A stretch of 64,000 bases of DNA from the NCBI GenBank assembly GCA_020744225.1, contig JAGMWG010000003.1, forward strand, positions 1,178,001 through 1,242,000, read 5' to 3'. Source of the stretch: Paraphoma chrysanthemicola. Taxonomy: Eukaryota > Ascomycota > Dothideomycetes > Pleosporales > Phaeosphaeriaceae. Both the position numbers and the translations under genes were made by a program. Below are positions 53,785 through 64,000 of this stretch, piece by piece. The notes beneath the pieces are model-generated. The model was not told the DNA's origin and did no database searches. It was given only the letters and a program-made list of their open reading frames with translations. Each line of letters starts with the position of its first letter. Within the stretch, counting starts at the first letter, position 1.

Positions 53785-53938
53785 TGGACCCAGTCGGAGT
53801 CGAACAGACGTCTTTCCGCCCTCAAAGCTCACTTCCCACCAAGCCAGGCTCAAAACTCCCCATCTACTACTGCCTGGTCGAGGTGGGCGATCATTGCTTG
53901 TCGTTAGGAGGAATGTGTTACCATTACACCATGGGCCC
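53785..53938 (-). tRNA. tRNA-like gene with a long intron, possibly tRNA-Arg(CCT)
   Basis: On the minus strand the 5' end GGGCCCATGGTGTAATGGTA forms acceptor and D-arm halves (A box present). The 3' end has T loop TTCGACT (B box) and acceptor TGGGTCCA, giving a 7-bp acceptor stem with one G-T. CTCCTAA occurs where an anticodon loop with CCT is expected. About 80 bases lie between this loop and the 3' half, so it would carry an unusually long intron. The T stem has one mismatch, and I could not fold a clean anticodon stem, so it may be a decayed copy or I may have the intron ends wrong. Confidence 0.5.
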
Positions 53939-55281
53939 TTGTGATGTTTTTTGTTAGAGTATTTGAAGCTGGTAGTTATTATATACAGGGGGATAAGATC
54001 AGAGATTACTGTTTGTGTGCGAGTTACTAAGGCTGGGAAGCGAGGTCGATTGGGGGCAAGGTGAAGGCGGATTGAAGCGGAGCTGCTGGTACTCGCTTTC
54101 AGCTGGACGAGGTTGAAGGACCATCAAGCGCCAACGTGTGACTGACTTTCGAGCTGTTGTACGGAAATATAGCATCGTCAGCTTCGGCGCAGCTTTAGGA
54201 AAGTCTCAGGGTATCAGATGGCGATGTTCTGGCCGAGTCGAAGTCCTGCATTCGGATCCGGCAAATTGAAGATGACTTAGCTGAGATCCCAGTGGCGAAG
54301 TTGCACAAGCAGCCTTCATGTATCACTCCAATACGTCTGTATCAGCCTTGCTGCGACCAGAGAAGTACTTCCATCACGGTAGCTACCCGCAAGCGCTCTT
54401 TCAAACATCTATCAATCATTGACCCATTATGCGGTGTGTGCTTGGTACTCGCTATCTCGATTTCCTGTTTGACAACTGGCAGTGCCATCTCAAGGCCGCG
54501 TTGAAAGCGTCCCTCGTTGCCATCTTCCCCATTAGACTGAAAGACAGGTTCGCTTTGAGCTTTGCAGACGCTACCCAATTGTGCCGAAGTATTCCACTCG
54601 AAACGTTTGGCATTTCCTCGAATGAATCGAGCCGTAGTAGCATAGAGAGTCCATACAATTGACGTCGAAAGCAATGTACGAGATCCTAGAGTGACAACTT
54701 CTCCTTTTTGGAAGTATCTCATCTCTGAGCGGTACCAAAATTGAAATTGACGAAATTAAGGAAATGTATAAAATGCGAATTAGAATGAAAGACAGCTGAT
54801 ACCCCGATCACTAGCTCGATATTAGTGAGACTAGAGAAAAATCCCAACATTTCGAGGCAGCATCCCGAGATTGTTGATAGCGGCTCGATTACAGCAAGCA
54901 TGGTTTCGCTCTCTTAGTCTGACGCAAGCCTTGACGTTCTGGTGCAATCAATGGCATCTTCAAGTTGAGGCTTATATCCGTGGACTGGCCGCACCAATCA
55001 CGGACCACGGCGGTGTCAGCATCCCGCGCAGAGACGGCAGCTGGACCTCGGCAACTTCACCATCTCATCACTAAACTTCGCGATCGAGCGAGTCGGTGTA
55101 GAAGTACCCCATTGTACCCCAGATTCCTTTAGCACCCATCGTTCACCTCCATAGCCTCCATCAGCCATCTAGATACCCAGCGCGCATCCTGCCAACACCA
55201 TCACACCTCAATCAGAGCCCGACGAAGCCTTACCCGACCATCAATAGCCGACACACGACTCCGTCACACCTCATCCTCACA
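53939..55281. other. intergenic region of 1.3 kb
   Basis: Small frames on both strands (up to 126 codons, minus 54342-54722) show no domain or splice logic. The last ~200 bp are C/A-rich leader of the cytochrome b5 gene. Confidence 0.5.
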
Positions 55282-55593
55282 ATGTCCGAATCCCTCACAA
55301 CAAAGCAAGTCGCCGAGCACGCGTCGGTCGAGAAGGGACTTTACATCATTATCGACAGCAGTGTATACAAGATGGATACATTTGTGGATGAGCACCCAGG
55401 CGGCGCAAAGATCTTGAAGAGAGTGGGCGGCAAGGACGCGAGCAAGCAATTCTGGAAGGTATGTGCTGGCACCCTGGATAGATGGTGAGAGAGTCTTGTG
55501 CTAACGCGAGGGCAGTACCATAACGAGAGCGTGTTGAAGAAGTATGCGCCGAAGTTGAAGGTCGGAGAGGTCAAGGAGGAGGCGAAGTTGTAG
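55282..55593 (+). CDS. small soluble cytochrome b5-like protein
   Basis: The two exons are 55282-55458 and 55516-55593, with a 57-nt intron that has a GCTAAC branch site, giving 84 residues. The heme-binding HPGG is in MDTFVDEHPGGAKIL, and the second ligand His is in YHNES, which only appears after splicing. The N-terminus (MSESLTTKQVAEH) is usual for fungal b5. There is no C-terminal membrane anchor, so this is a soluble or trimmed b5 rather than the ER-anchored form of ~130 residues. It could donate electrons to a soluble oxidoreductase; the partner is unknown. Confidence 0.88.
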
Positions 55594-55958
55594 TTGTAGG
55601 AATAATGGATAACGTGGTTCTATATGCAAGGCTGTTTCCGTGGTCGAACCGTTAAAGACCGCCAGCTACTACGATGCTTCATGCATGCTCCTCACGCATA
55701 GAAGCTGAACTGTTTGAAGTTTGGTCCCTAGATGCAGAGCGTCTTCATCACATCCGACGGCCAGTACGACACGTGAACAGGGTTGAATAGAAGTATCATT
55801 GAAATTCCTTGGTATGGAAAGGACGTAAACTATGCGGATCTTTGGTATAATGCAGCGCTTCAAAACAACAGGCTCAAAAGCCGTGGGTATCGTCATAAAC
55901 GCCTTCGTGATGTCGCGCAAGTATGCAAATCACTGCTCCAGGCGCTCTCTATGCTAGG
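55594..55958. other. convergent intergenic spacer
   Basis: 3' flanks of the cytochrome b5 and the hypothetical gene. The plus frame 55783-56067 is a chance frame. Confidence 0.5.
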
Positions 55959-56831
55959 TCAAAAGCAAATCCAACTCTTCTTCGCAGTGCTTGATTTCTT
56001 CACTGGTACGTTTCGTGTTCGTGCATTATCCTTCTCACTGGGCTCCTCCTCATCGTCAATTCTGTAGCGTCGGACTGATCCCGCATCCGACTGGTCCTTC
56101 TCGTAAAATCTCTCTTGCGGCCCAGACACGCATCGCGGCATGACTTTGTTCATCAAGCCGCGAAAGCCACTGTTCGCCCGGTCAATCTTCTCATACTGGC
56201 GCTTGCGTGTGCATGGTGACGTCCAATGCATGGGAATATTGGTCTCCTCGGCTACCGCGATCGTCTCCTCGCTTTGTTTTGGTAAGTCGTGCTCTTCGAT
56301 CGTGTTCGCCTCATCAACACTGAATCTGAGTGGCGCCACTGGAAAACCAAAGTGTTCCGTCTGAGACAGTGCCGGGCTTGGAGCGCCGGATCTAGAGTGG
56401 AGCGATGGGTTCTGAAAGAGACTGTAACTGCGATGGTGCAACGCATACACATCATCAATGTCTTGCCTGTTCCCGGACGAAACAGCGTGCGAGCTCTGGA
56501 TCCTGTGATGGCGTGACCTTGATGGGTCGACTATGGTGCAAGATGTTCGGCGAGACGAGGGCTTCGAGCCATGGCCCCGCCCCTTGGACGGCGTTGTAGA
56601 AGTTTCGGACGGCGATGTCCTTGATCTCTGGTGGGATGGCCTTGATCGTTTTTCTGATGCTGGCCTTTGTGAATCCATGTCCGATGGTGAAGTCGACGCG
56701 ACATCTACTGTAGGCGTTTTGGTATTGCGACGACGACTAGGTGCCGTATTGCTTCTGACAATAACGGGTGTCGCTGCATTGTGTGGTTTGGCGAGAAAGG
56801 ATTCTTGAAATCCGCTGTCGATCCGTTTCAT
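55959..56831 (-). CDS. hypothetical protein, disordered with a conserved-looking C-terminal segment
   Basis: A single frame of 290 residues from an ATG at 56831. The first ~190 residues are Ser/Arg/Pro-rich and disordered, with many possible SP/TP phosphorylation sites. The last ~95 residues look ordered: HWTSPCTRKRQYEKIDRANSGFRGLMNKVMPR, then RFYEKDQSDAGSVRRYRID, ending in CF. I recall similar 'RKRQY-KIDRANRG' tails in uncharacterised proteins of filamentous ascomycetes, but no function is known to me. A terminal KSWICF raises the question of lipidation, but it is not a standard CaaX box. No signal peptide or membrane segment. Confidence 0.7.
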   Translation of the reverse strand: MKRIDSGFQESFLAKPHNAATPVIVRSNTAPSRRRNTKTPTVDVASTSPSDMDSQRPASEKRSRPSHQRSRTSPSETSTTPSKGRGHGSKPSSRRTSCTIVDPSRSRHHRIQSSHAVSSGNRQDIDDVYALHHRSYSLFQNPSLHSRSGAPSPALSQTEHFGFPVAPLRFSVDEANTIEEHDLPKQSEETIAVAEETNIPMHWTSPCTRKRQYEKIDRANSGFRGLMNKVMPRCVSGPQERFYEKDQSDAGSVRRYRIDDEEEPSEKDNARTRNVPVKKSSTAKKSWICF

Positions 56832-58188
56832 TGTCGAACCATAAAAGAGCGGTGACTACAACAGGTCTTGGAACTATTGTTGAAAATTGTGGGTTTGTTG
56901 AGATGTTGAGTTGAAGATATGGTCGTGATTTCGGTACCGCTACTTTCTGTCAGTGCTCGTCCAATTAGGAAGGCCAATAAATAGTCTAAGGGGGTCCTAC
57001 CGACAACCAGTGCCGCTACCGAGATGAAGAGATCTGAGATTATGGAGGGCGCAGTGGTAAAATATGAACAGAAAAGGCCTCAGGTTTGCAGTAGGTTATG
57101 CGACGCTTGTTGGTCAAATGATGGACGGCGAGACCCGCAGCACTATTAACCCAACCACTTCAGTCAGTCACTGAGGCGACTAAGCCAGGTACTTATGGCA
57201 AGATCAAACGACCGCAGTTGTCGATCTTGGCCTATGGTTGGCCCAGACTCTGCCAACATGCCAGAGGCGCACGGTCTTTGACGAACCTGCAGCGAAAGCG
57301 TGGGCGGTTCTGGAGGTTGCAGTTCACCGCCTCAAAGTGGTTTCCCGGGGCCAGTAAAAACTAGGGAGATCGCGGCCTAGTGTCGGTATAAAACTGGAGA
57401 ACGACTTCTTTAGTTCATTGTGATCGAAACGAAGCATGACAGATGCTTCATTTATGCCCTACTTATGCCACAGGTGCTCTCGCGCCTACTGCTGAAAGAT
57501 CGCGTTGCGAGGCTGAGGCATGACGAAGGCATTTTCACATGTGAAGGGCTGTGGCCCCCATGAGCGTGGCAACTGTACAACGAAGATCACTTGGCTGGGC
57601 TTGTGACAGAAAGCGGGCGCGAGCCCATATCGAATAACGGAATGGCAGCCTCGTTTAGATTCCGCGACCCTGCGCGTCCGGCGGGACAGACCGAATCAGG
57701 TGCGGTAGCGACTGCACTGAGCGATGTCGGCCAAGATCACCAGACCTGCTTAGGGCAAGCTCTGGCGCATTGTCGCGAACTCGCGGTTGGACCGTCAACT
57801 GAAGCGCCATCCGTGACATCGTAGGCTGTGCTTCGTGATTATCAGAGGTCGCACAGGGCCACACCACACCCTGAAGGACCTGCATGACTTGCACCATCAT
57901 GACAGCAGACGCTGCAACAGGGCCGAAATCCCAGGGTTCTTCGGGAGGCTTATCAACCATCCGCTGCAAACGCTGCGAGGAAGTCGACATATGCGCCAAG
58001 GCTTTCCATGCGTCTGGTCGGAAAAGGGACGCCACCAATGACCTTATCACGAGGCACACAACACCACGTTCTTGCGCACTCACGCAAGCGGCAGCGAGCC
58101 CGCATGTACACATTTGGTTCGCCTACCGCTAGTGTTTCCTCGAAGCTGCAGAAGATAGTTCCATTGGTCGACGTCTGTGCGGTGCCAA
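56832..58188. other. intergenic region of 1.36 kb, no supported gene
   Basis: Antiparallel frames at 57591-57824 (plus) and 57655-58113 (minus, 152 codons) overlap each other. The minus one has a run of hydrophobic residues but no family look. The first part is the promoter of the hypothetical gene ending at 56831. Confidence 0.5.
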
Positions 58189-59031
58189 TCATTGTATCTC
58201 GTTGTAAAAAGACTGGATGAGCGAGCTAACTTCCTCAAAAGCCTCAAGGCAGTGCCAGTGGCCGATGCCTTGCATGATCTCTAGCTTCTTTTCGCTTGTT
58301 CCCATCTCCTCAAACATCTTCTTGCAACCCTCGAGAGGCGCACTCTTATCTTCCTCGCCTGCCAATATCAGCACCGGAACGTTGATTTTACTGTAGTTGG
58401 GTGGTTTGGCGTTGGCAATGACTCGACAATTGGAGCAGTATCCGAAAGGATCTTGTCCTAGTAACAATTCACGAATGAACGCCGTTGCCAACGGAGATGC
58501 TTTCTTGCCTACTGCAGCATGAGGGACGGTATCTGCCATGGGTTGCATGCCATGCTTCTGAACAGTTTCGATTCGTTTTTCAAAGATTGGTGCAACATTT
58601 GCGCTTGGGTAAACGGGTCCTATTAAGACTGCTGCCACGATGCGGTCGCTGTTTTCCGCAGCCAAATGCGCGCCTACGATGCTGTACGAGGTCAGTCCTC
58701 AGTAAGGTCTCATTCCGCAGAATTGTTACCCGCCCATACTGTGGCCCACAACCACAGCCTTTGGAATCCCAAGGACATCCAATATGCCAATGATATCATC
58801 AGACAGGCTCTGGACACTCTGTTCCACGAATGTGTACGGAGATCGTCCGGCGCCCGTATTGTCGAAGATTATGCATCGAAAGCCTTTCGCGACCAAGGAC
58901 TGAGCTGTTGCATGATAATAATCCTGGGAGGATCCGAGGCCATGCATGCAGATGAAAGTTTCTCGTACATTACCCTCCGGCTTGAGGTCTGCATAGTGGA
59001 TTCGCTTGTATCCAACTTGGAGGAAAGGCAT
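58189..59031 (-). CDS. alpha/beta hydrolase
   Basis: The two exons are 58730-59031 and 58189-58681, with a 48-nt intron, giving 264 residues. The oxyanion-hole segment CMHGLGSS is near residue 29, and the nucleophile elbow VVGHSMGG near residue 97. The intron lies right after that elbow; the chosen acceptor gives GGIVGAHLAAE, and another AG seven bases later breaks frame. The acid is likely the Asp in AGEEDKSAP, and the catalytic His is in GIGHWHCLEAF. There is no signal peptide, so it is probably cytosolic. The family covers esterases, lactonases and C-C hydrolases (3-oxoadipate enol-lactonase-like sequences are the nearest in style); the substrate is unknown. Confidence 0.88.
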
Positions 59032-59298
59032 TTTCGTAGATGTGAGTATTATGGTGCGGGCTATCTGGCAGAGGTTGAGCTGTCATGCAAAAGCTCGAGG
59101 AACTGTTCCGGTCGGAAGCGGAACCACGGATAATGGCACGGATAATGGCACGGGTGATGTCACGGTGATGAATAAGCTGATCGGAGAGTGCAGGAACGAT
59201 TAACAACAACAAGCAGCGACAATGGTTGTTTACGCTTAGCATCACATTATTTGCGTTCGGCGCTTTGATTTACACTCGGATTCCTGGCTCCAGGTAGC

Positions 59299-60024
59299 TC
59301 ATTGTTTGATGCCATACCTCCGCTTCACCGCATCGGTGCACTCCGCGAATAATTCAGGAGCCAGCGGCGCCGTCTGATCATGCATCAGTGTCCAAATGAG
59401 CTGAGCAAGCCCCTCTCTCGTGGTAACTTCCTTCAGCTCATCGCGCATGTTGTGATCACTCCTGCCTTTTTCCTGCATCCACAGGTTGCCTAGCTGGCTG
59501 TCCTTTGCTTTCTTCTTGTCCTTCTTCAGCCTTTTCTTCATTTCGTCCTTTGCTGCCTGCAGCACCTCCTCACTTTCATGCCATAGTGATATTCTCCTGA
59601 AGAAGTGCTTAATCGCCGCTTGTTCGAAGTCGAAAAGATTCGGCCGAATGGCTTGGTCGAACTCGGGATCTGGGAACTGCTTGTCGTCCCACTTTCGCAG
59701 GAAGTACCGAAATGTCCGCACCTCGCCGTTGGGAAGCTCTACCAAGTCGAAATCTAAGCTGAAGGCATCGCTTGACATGGCCGTTGAGTCACTTGATCGT
59801 CCGGCCGATGCTGACTCTTCATGGTGTTTGGCTTCGAGTGCATTGTGTACTTCGACGATGCGCTGGACTGCTACTTTTCGGTTCTGAGGTACTTCATCTG
59901 TGCCTTCGAAGATACGTGGTGACGGTGTTCCTAATGCACTGTTGACATTCGACATGCTGCCGCTGTGGTGCCTGTGGAGGAAGCTTGATCCATGGCGCCT
60001 CGTGGACGGTACAACTGTGGTCAT
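59299..60024 (-). CDS. hypothetical protein, 241 residues
   Basis: A single frame from the ATG at 60024. The N-terminal ~100 residues are Ser/His-rich and disordered. The C-terminal part is helical and charged: LPNGEVRTFRYFLRKWDDKQFPDPEFDQAIRPNLFDFEQAAIKHFF, then a very basic KKRLKKDKKKAKD stretch, then LAQLIWTLMHDQTAPLAPELFAECTDAVKRRYG. No domain is recognised. The Lys-rich stretch could be a nuclear/nucleolar signal or bind RNA or membranes. The tidy folded-looking C-terminus and normal codon use support a real gene. Confidence 0.65.
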   Translation of the reverse strand: MTTVVPSTRRHGSSFLHRHHSGSMSNVNSALGTPSPRIFEGTDEVPQNRKVAVQRIVEVHNALEAKHHEESASAGRSSDSTAMSSDAFSLDFDLVELPNGEVRTFRYFLRKWDDKQFPDPEFDQAIRPNLFDFEQAAIKHFFRRISLWHESEEVLQAAKDEMKKRLKKDKKKAKDSQLGNLWMQEKGRSDHNMRDELKEVTTREGLAQLIWTLMHDQTAPLAPELFAECTDAVKRRYGIKQ

Positions 60025-60592
60025 GGTTGCTGCTGACGAACAAGCTTGACGATATATGATCAGTATGTCTCAATGTTTTGTAAGATCTGAGGTGAGCTAA
60101 GGATTCGACGACGTAGTTGTATGCAAAGCAGGATGCAACGGCACGTTGCCCTCCATGAAGCCTTATAGTCATGCCGGTATCCGAAGGGTGACGCAAGCTG
60201 CTCTGACGCGCGCTTATTCACATTGCTCAATTATGTCGCGATTGGGAGTTGTTGCTGCATCTGACAGTTAGAACATAACTGTGAGGCGCGTGCTTATTGG
60301 CATAAAACTGAGCCACTGCGTGGCTTTCGACACGTTGACTGCGCCATTTCTTTCAATTGGTTGAGAAGTGAAGCCGGAGAAGGGTCGGAACGGTGGAGCC
60401 CGGCGCCATCTCCGCAAAATCAAATACGGCCGAGACCTTCAGCCGACTCGGCCTAACCTCAGTTTCTGAAGGGCATATTTGGAAGGATACGATATTGATT
60501 ACAGAGCTATCGAAAACATGTACGCGCTTGATCACAACCTCCACCAACATCGCTACCGGTTTTTGCACACCGAACAACCACGCATGGCGAAC
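60025..60592. other. intergenic, 568 bp
   Basis: Promoter of the 241-residue protein and 3' flank of the catalase gene. Short antiparallel frames at 60353-60614 are not supported. Confidence 0.5.
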
Positions 60593-63086
60593 TTATGCCT
60601 CGTCTAAGGGGTAACGATCAAGGAATCTGAAAGTGCGCAGTCCCTCAGAGAGCTGCTCGACAATCGATGCCGTGTCGTTGTTTCCAAAGTGGTACGCACC
60701 CGGTGTGCCAGAAACAATACCAGCTGCTTCAAAAGCAGCGGTACTGCCTCCCGCGACCGCCACAGCCTTACCCCAATGATACCCATCCTGCAATATCTGC
60801 AGAGGTCGACCGGCAGGGTACAGAGTTCTGAAGGCCCTTGTGGTGGAGTTGCCTGGTGCAGTCGCGTTCGAGTTCGCTAAGCTGCCAGGTTGTGCGAATA
60901 AAGCCTCCGCGTTACCGTCAACCACTATGGCGTCGAATGTTCCTGCGAAAGCCGATGCATAGGTCGCATCAATGCCCTCTCCCAGGCGCTCAGCAACTAC
61001 AGTAACCTTCACGTTGACGTCGTTGAATGCTGACTTGAGAGCTGATGCGGTGTCTCTCGCCGCCGATGTGGACGTGAGGTAGCCAATCCTGAGTCCATCA
61101 ATCTTCAACAATGGGTTCTGTGACACGCTGACTCCAGTAGTCGTGTTGTCGTGATAGTAAGTGTCATCTGCCTCAGGTGCAGTCAAGTCAAGTGCCTGTG
61201 CTACACGTACAGCTATGTCGTGACTCACGCGATTGAGCTGAATGAGCACATTATTTTTGATTACGTCACTCGTGAGCTGTGAAGTCTCGAATCGAATGGC
61301 GTTGATCACGAACTGCTGCTCGACAGGCAACAATGAGTTGAAGAAGAGGCGGGGTTGCGACCACACATCGGCGAAAGTGGAAGAGACTGCACGAACGAGA
61401 CGTCCACCAGTTCGATTGGGTGCAGTGAAGAACCCTCGGCCTTCATTCTGGGTTGCCTGTCGAGGGGTACCGGCGTTCAGCGTGTTTGGCGAATATGCTG
61501 CAACGTTGAGCGGGATGTACATTTGCCCGGCGCCGTCACGGCTGTTCGTGTGTACCGGGACTCGCGGTCGATTGATGGGGAGTTGCTCGAAGTTGGGGCC
61601 ATTATGGCGATTGAGCTGCGTGTCCAGGTACGAGAAGATGCGGCCTTGCATTAGCGGGTCGTCAGTGAAGTCGATTCCGCGTACAATGTGCCCGACTTGG
61701 TACTAAGGGCAAGTTAGACGCTGATCATCACAATCGACGCCTGAACATACCATGATCTGTTCGGTTTCGGCGAAATAATTTCGCGGATTGCGGTTGAGTG
61801 TGAGCTTGCCTAGCGGAGTGAACGGAACAATATCTTCTGGCACGATCTTGGTAGGGTCGAGAAGATCGAATCCAAATCGAAGCTGGTCCTCTTCTTCCAT
61901 AATTTGCGCTTCGAACTGTATAATGCTTTTAGTAAGACATCGGCGTACTGATTACGAATTAGTACTTACCACCCACTCTGGATAGTATCCATCTTCAATG
62001 GCATCCCAGAGATCTTGTCTATCCGCATCGGCATTCTTCCCTGCGGTAACCTGTTGCTCTTCCCACAAGCGTGAAGCCAGACCTTGCAATGTCCTGAAGC
62101 GAAATTTCACCAACTTAGTCTTTCCATCGTCGGCGACAAATCGGAACGTGTGTACTCCCCACCCATCCATATGTCGATACGAGCGGACGATACCGTGGCC
62201 GCTCATCGCCCAGAAGAGCGTGTGCAAGGAGGACGGCTGCTGACTGAAGAAGTCCCAGGCACTATCATGACCAGTCGCAGCTTGAGGGATTTCGTTGTCC
62301 TGACGTGGCTTGACCGCATGGATCAAATCTGGAAACTTGATCGCATCTTGAATGAAGAAGACTGGGATGTTGTTCCCGACGATATCTAACGACCATAAGC
62401 ACCACTCAAAGGTAATGGATCTGTATCCATACCAAAATTGCCTTCATCCGTGTAGAATCTCACGGCGAAGCCATGGCTGAGAGGTCAGAGGTTAGTGCAA
62501 GTCATATGCAAATGGTCGATTGTGTTCTCTTACACGTCGCGGACAGTGTCAGCAGACCCACGGCTACCAGCAACAGTCGAGAATCTGATGAATACAGGCG
62601 TTTCTTTCTCAGGAGCAGCCAGGAATGATGCACCTGTTATGTTTGACCAATCTCCGTAAGAGGTAAAGACGCCGTGAGCTCCAGCGCCGCGGGCATGCAC
62701 TGCTCGCTCCGGTACTCTTTCGTGGTCTAATGGATACATCAGCATGCAACCTGACTTAGAAGCATGTCAAACATACCAAAATGCATAATCTTTTCCCTGA
62801 AAATGAAGTCTTCAAGTAGTGTCGGGCCCCTCTCGCCCGCACTGAGACTTTCCTGGTCCTCGATAGGCACTCCAGCGTTGTTGGTCAGGTAAGCATTGGT
62901 GTCATTGACCTCGAACTGTGCCATGAAGTCATTTGTAGATGCGGGTGGCGTGTTTACATCCTCTTGTCGCTTGACCTCGGCATGATGAGCAGGCAAGTCT
63001 CGGGCATCATGCTCCATGTATGGACATGCCGCATGGACAAATTGTGTATAAACAGCAATAGCTGTAAAGATAGCCGGGCTGATCAT
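60593..63086 (-). CDS. large-subunit secreted catalase
   Basis: The six exons are 62777-63086, 62534-62726, 62433-62476, 61970-62385, 61751-61915 and 60593-61702; frame is kept, giving 745 residues. A signal peptide (MISPAIFTAIAVYTQFVHA) opens it. The catalytic His lies in ERAVHARGAGAHG, followed by the RFSTVAGSRGSADT segment and Asn in the NIPVFFIQD region. The proximal heme Tyr lies in the RIFSYLDTQLNRH region. The long C-terminal flavodoxin-like domain (about residues 590-740, starting KIDGLRIGYLTS) is typical of the ~80-kDa clade 2 catalases such as Aspergillus CatB. It degrades hydrogen peroxide outside the cell or in the wall. The third exon is only 44 nt. An in-frame Met 16 codons upstream would spoil the signal peptide, so 63086 is the start. 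Confidence 0.94.
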
Positions 63087-64000
63087 GATTGCGGTATATC
63101 GACGGTGGATGGACACTGTGTTCGACGGGAACACGTCTTTTATAAACGAAACGGGCGTTATTGTGGAGCTATTGCGTGCCGCTGCTTGCTAGCACAAGGC
63201 CTTCTGCGAATATCGTGGGGCGCAGAGCGTCATTCGATTAGTCGAACATCTTGTCGCAAACCGGCGTGCAAACCAGAGTACCGGGTCCACTTTCAATGAC
63301 TGGCATTGCACCCTGAAATTATTCAATACTGCAGGTCGAGTTGTGCCAAGGGCGCGTCTCTTGTGGCAGCCGCGTGGACCAAGGACCACGCCGTGTCGAT
63401 ACATTCTACCGAACGTGAGAGAGTGATGCTGCCATAAGCCCGAGTATGCATACGTACATGACACTGCATGAGGACCGTCTTGACAGGACACGACTGCGGT
63501 GAGCCCAGATCTGACGTACGACGTACCTTAGCACCAGGGGTTAGTCTCCCATCACTGCCCAGCTTCGAGCCTTAGTCGAGGATTGCGTAAGGTGCCGGTT
63601 CACTAGCAGCAACAACCTCAAGGATCACACCACGGCAGATGCTGCGAGATGAGTGTTTCGGTACTACCAGTAAACGTGATTTCGGAGGCATCAATCGGCA
63701 AAGCATAGGCCCGATCTGAGCGTCCAAAGATGTCTGTAATTCTACGAAGCTCATCATTTGTCACGAATATAGTATTCCTCCGTGGTAACGCAATGCAGTT
63801 CAAAGCTCCCGAAGGGCAAGGTCAAAATGTATCGAATGGTAGATCCATGTGAGCGACGCACTGAACGAACACCAAGGTATTGGCTACAGCAGCACCTACG
63901 ACACTGCTATCCGTCTTGGCATGGTGGTCGAAATCTACGAACATTCGCTTTACTGGGACAAGAAAGCGCGGTGTTCGATGTGGAGGGCCGTGGCCTAGAT
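63087..64000. other. end of window, no supported gene
   Basis: This is the catalase promoter and further upstream sequence. Frames up to 111 codons lie on both strands without domains. A gene starting beyond 64000 cannot be excluded. Confidence 0.5.

Noticed and set aside
57655..58113. 152-codon minus-strand frame with a hydrophobic run
   Set aside because: Overlaps a plus-strand frame, has no family match and is not joined to the hydrolase gene.
59128..59172. Imperfect repeat of GGATAATGGCAC and related GGTGATGTCAC units
   Set aside because: Only two near-perfect copies; too short to call a tandem repeat array.
1..64000. Transposons, RIP-mutated repeats, CRISPR arrays, rRNA genes, viral insertions
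   Set aside because: Looked for terminal repeats, transposase/reverse transcriptase motifs, AT-rich TA-biased blocks and regular direct repeats; none seen by eye. A repeat-finder run would be needed to exclude degenerate copies.

Overview
The window is nuclear DNA from a filamentous ascomycete (Pezizomycotina). Genes are dense on both strands, most carry short introns of about 40-60 nt with GT...AG ends and CTAAC/CTGAC-like branch sites, and intron positions follow protein-family alignments. The families present (Zn2Cys6 and bZIP-DUF3425 regulators, DUF7708 proteins, DUF7025 AAA ATPases, large secreted catalase, sphingolipid delta-8 desaturase) are typical of that group. A Dothideomycete is my best guess, but that is inference from gene style only. 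I see no transposon, RIP-type AT-rich block, rRNA gene or CRISPR array.

Layout: 1-3.6 kb holds a short-chain dehydrogenase and, convergent to it, a bZIP-DUF3425 regulator. 4.4-12.1 kb looks like a sugar-alcohol utilisation cluster: a second short-chain dehydrogenase, a Zn2Cys6 activator, a zinc polyol dehydrogenase and a divergently transcribed MFS sugar/polyol porter. Three CGG-N7-CCG palindromes lie in the promoters of the three metabolic genes, which is what a Zn2Cys6 regulon would show. 12.4-18.3 kb has a head-to-head pair: a DUF7708/STAND-like protein and a DUF7025 AAA+ ATPase. 18.8-25.9 kb has a secreted EGF-like/beta-propeller protein, a large disordered protein of unknown function and one poorly resolved gene.

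26-35.8 kb is metabolic: a PGM2/PGM3-type phosphopentomutase, a cytochrome b5-fused delta-8 sphingolipid desaturase, a class I methyltransferase and a phosphoketolase. The phosphoketolase has a GC-AG intron. 35.8-38 kb is gene-poor apart from an intron-bearing tRNA-Asn(GTT).

38-53.2 kb is a housekeeping block: NIF3-like and BolA-like genes head to head, COG6 and ATG9 head to head, ribosomal proteins L10 and L30, and MCM2 head to head with a UBR7/mlo2-like zinc finger protein. 53.2-64 kb has a tRNA-like gene with a long intron, a small cytochrome b5, two proteins of unknown function, an alpha/beta hydrolase and a large secreted catalase. The last 0.9 kb shows no gene.

Gene models were built by hand. 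I located introns by frame continuity, splice consensus and family alignment from memory, and every multi-exon model listed with exon coordinates keeps reading frame. Start codons are the least certain part.
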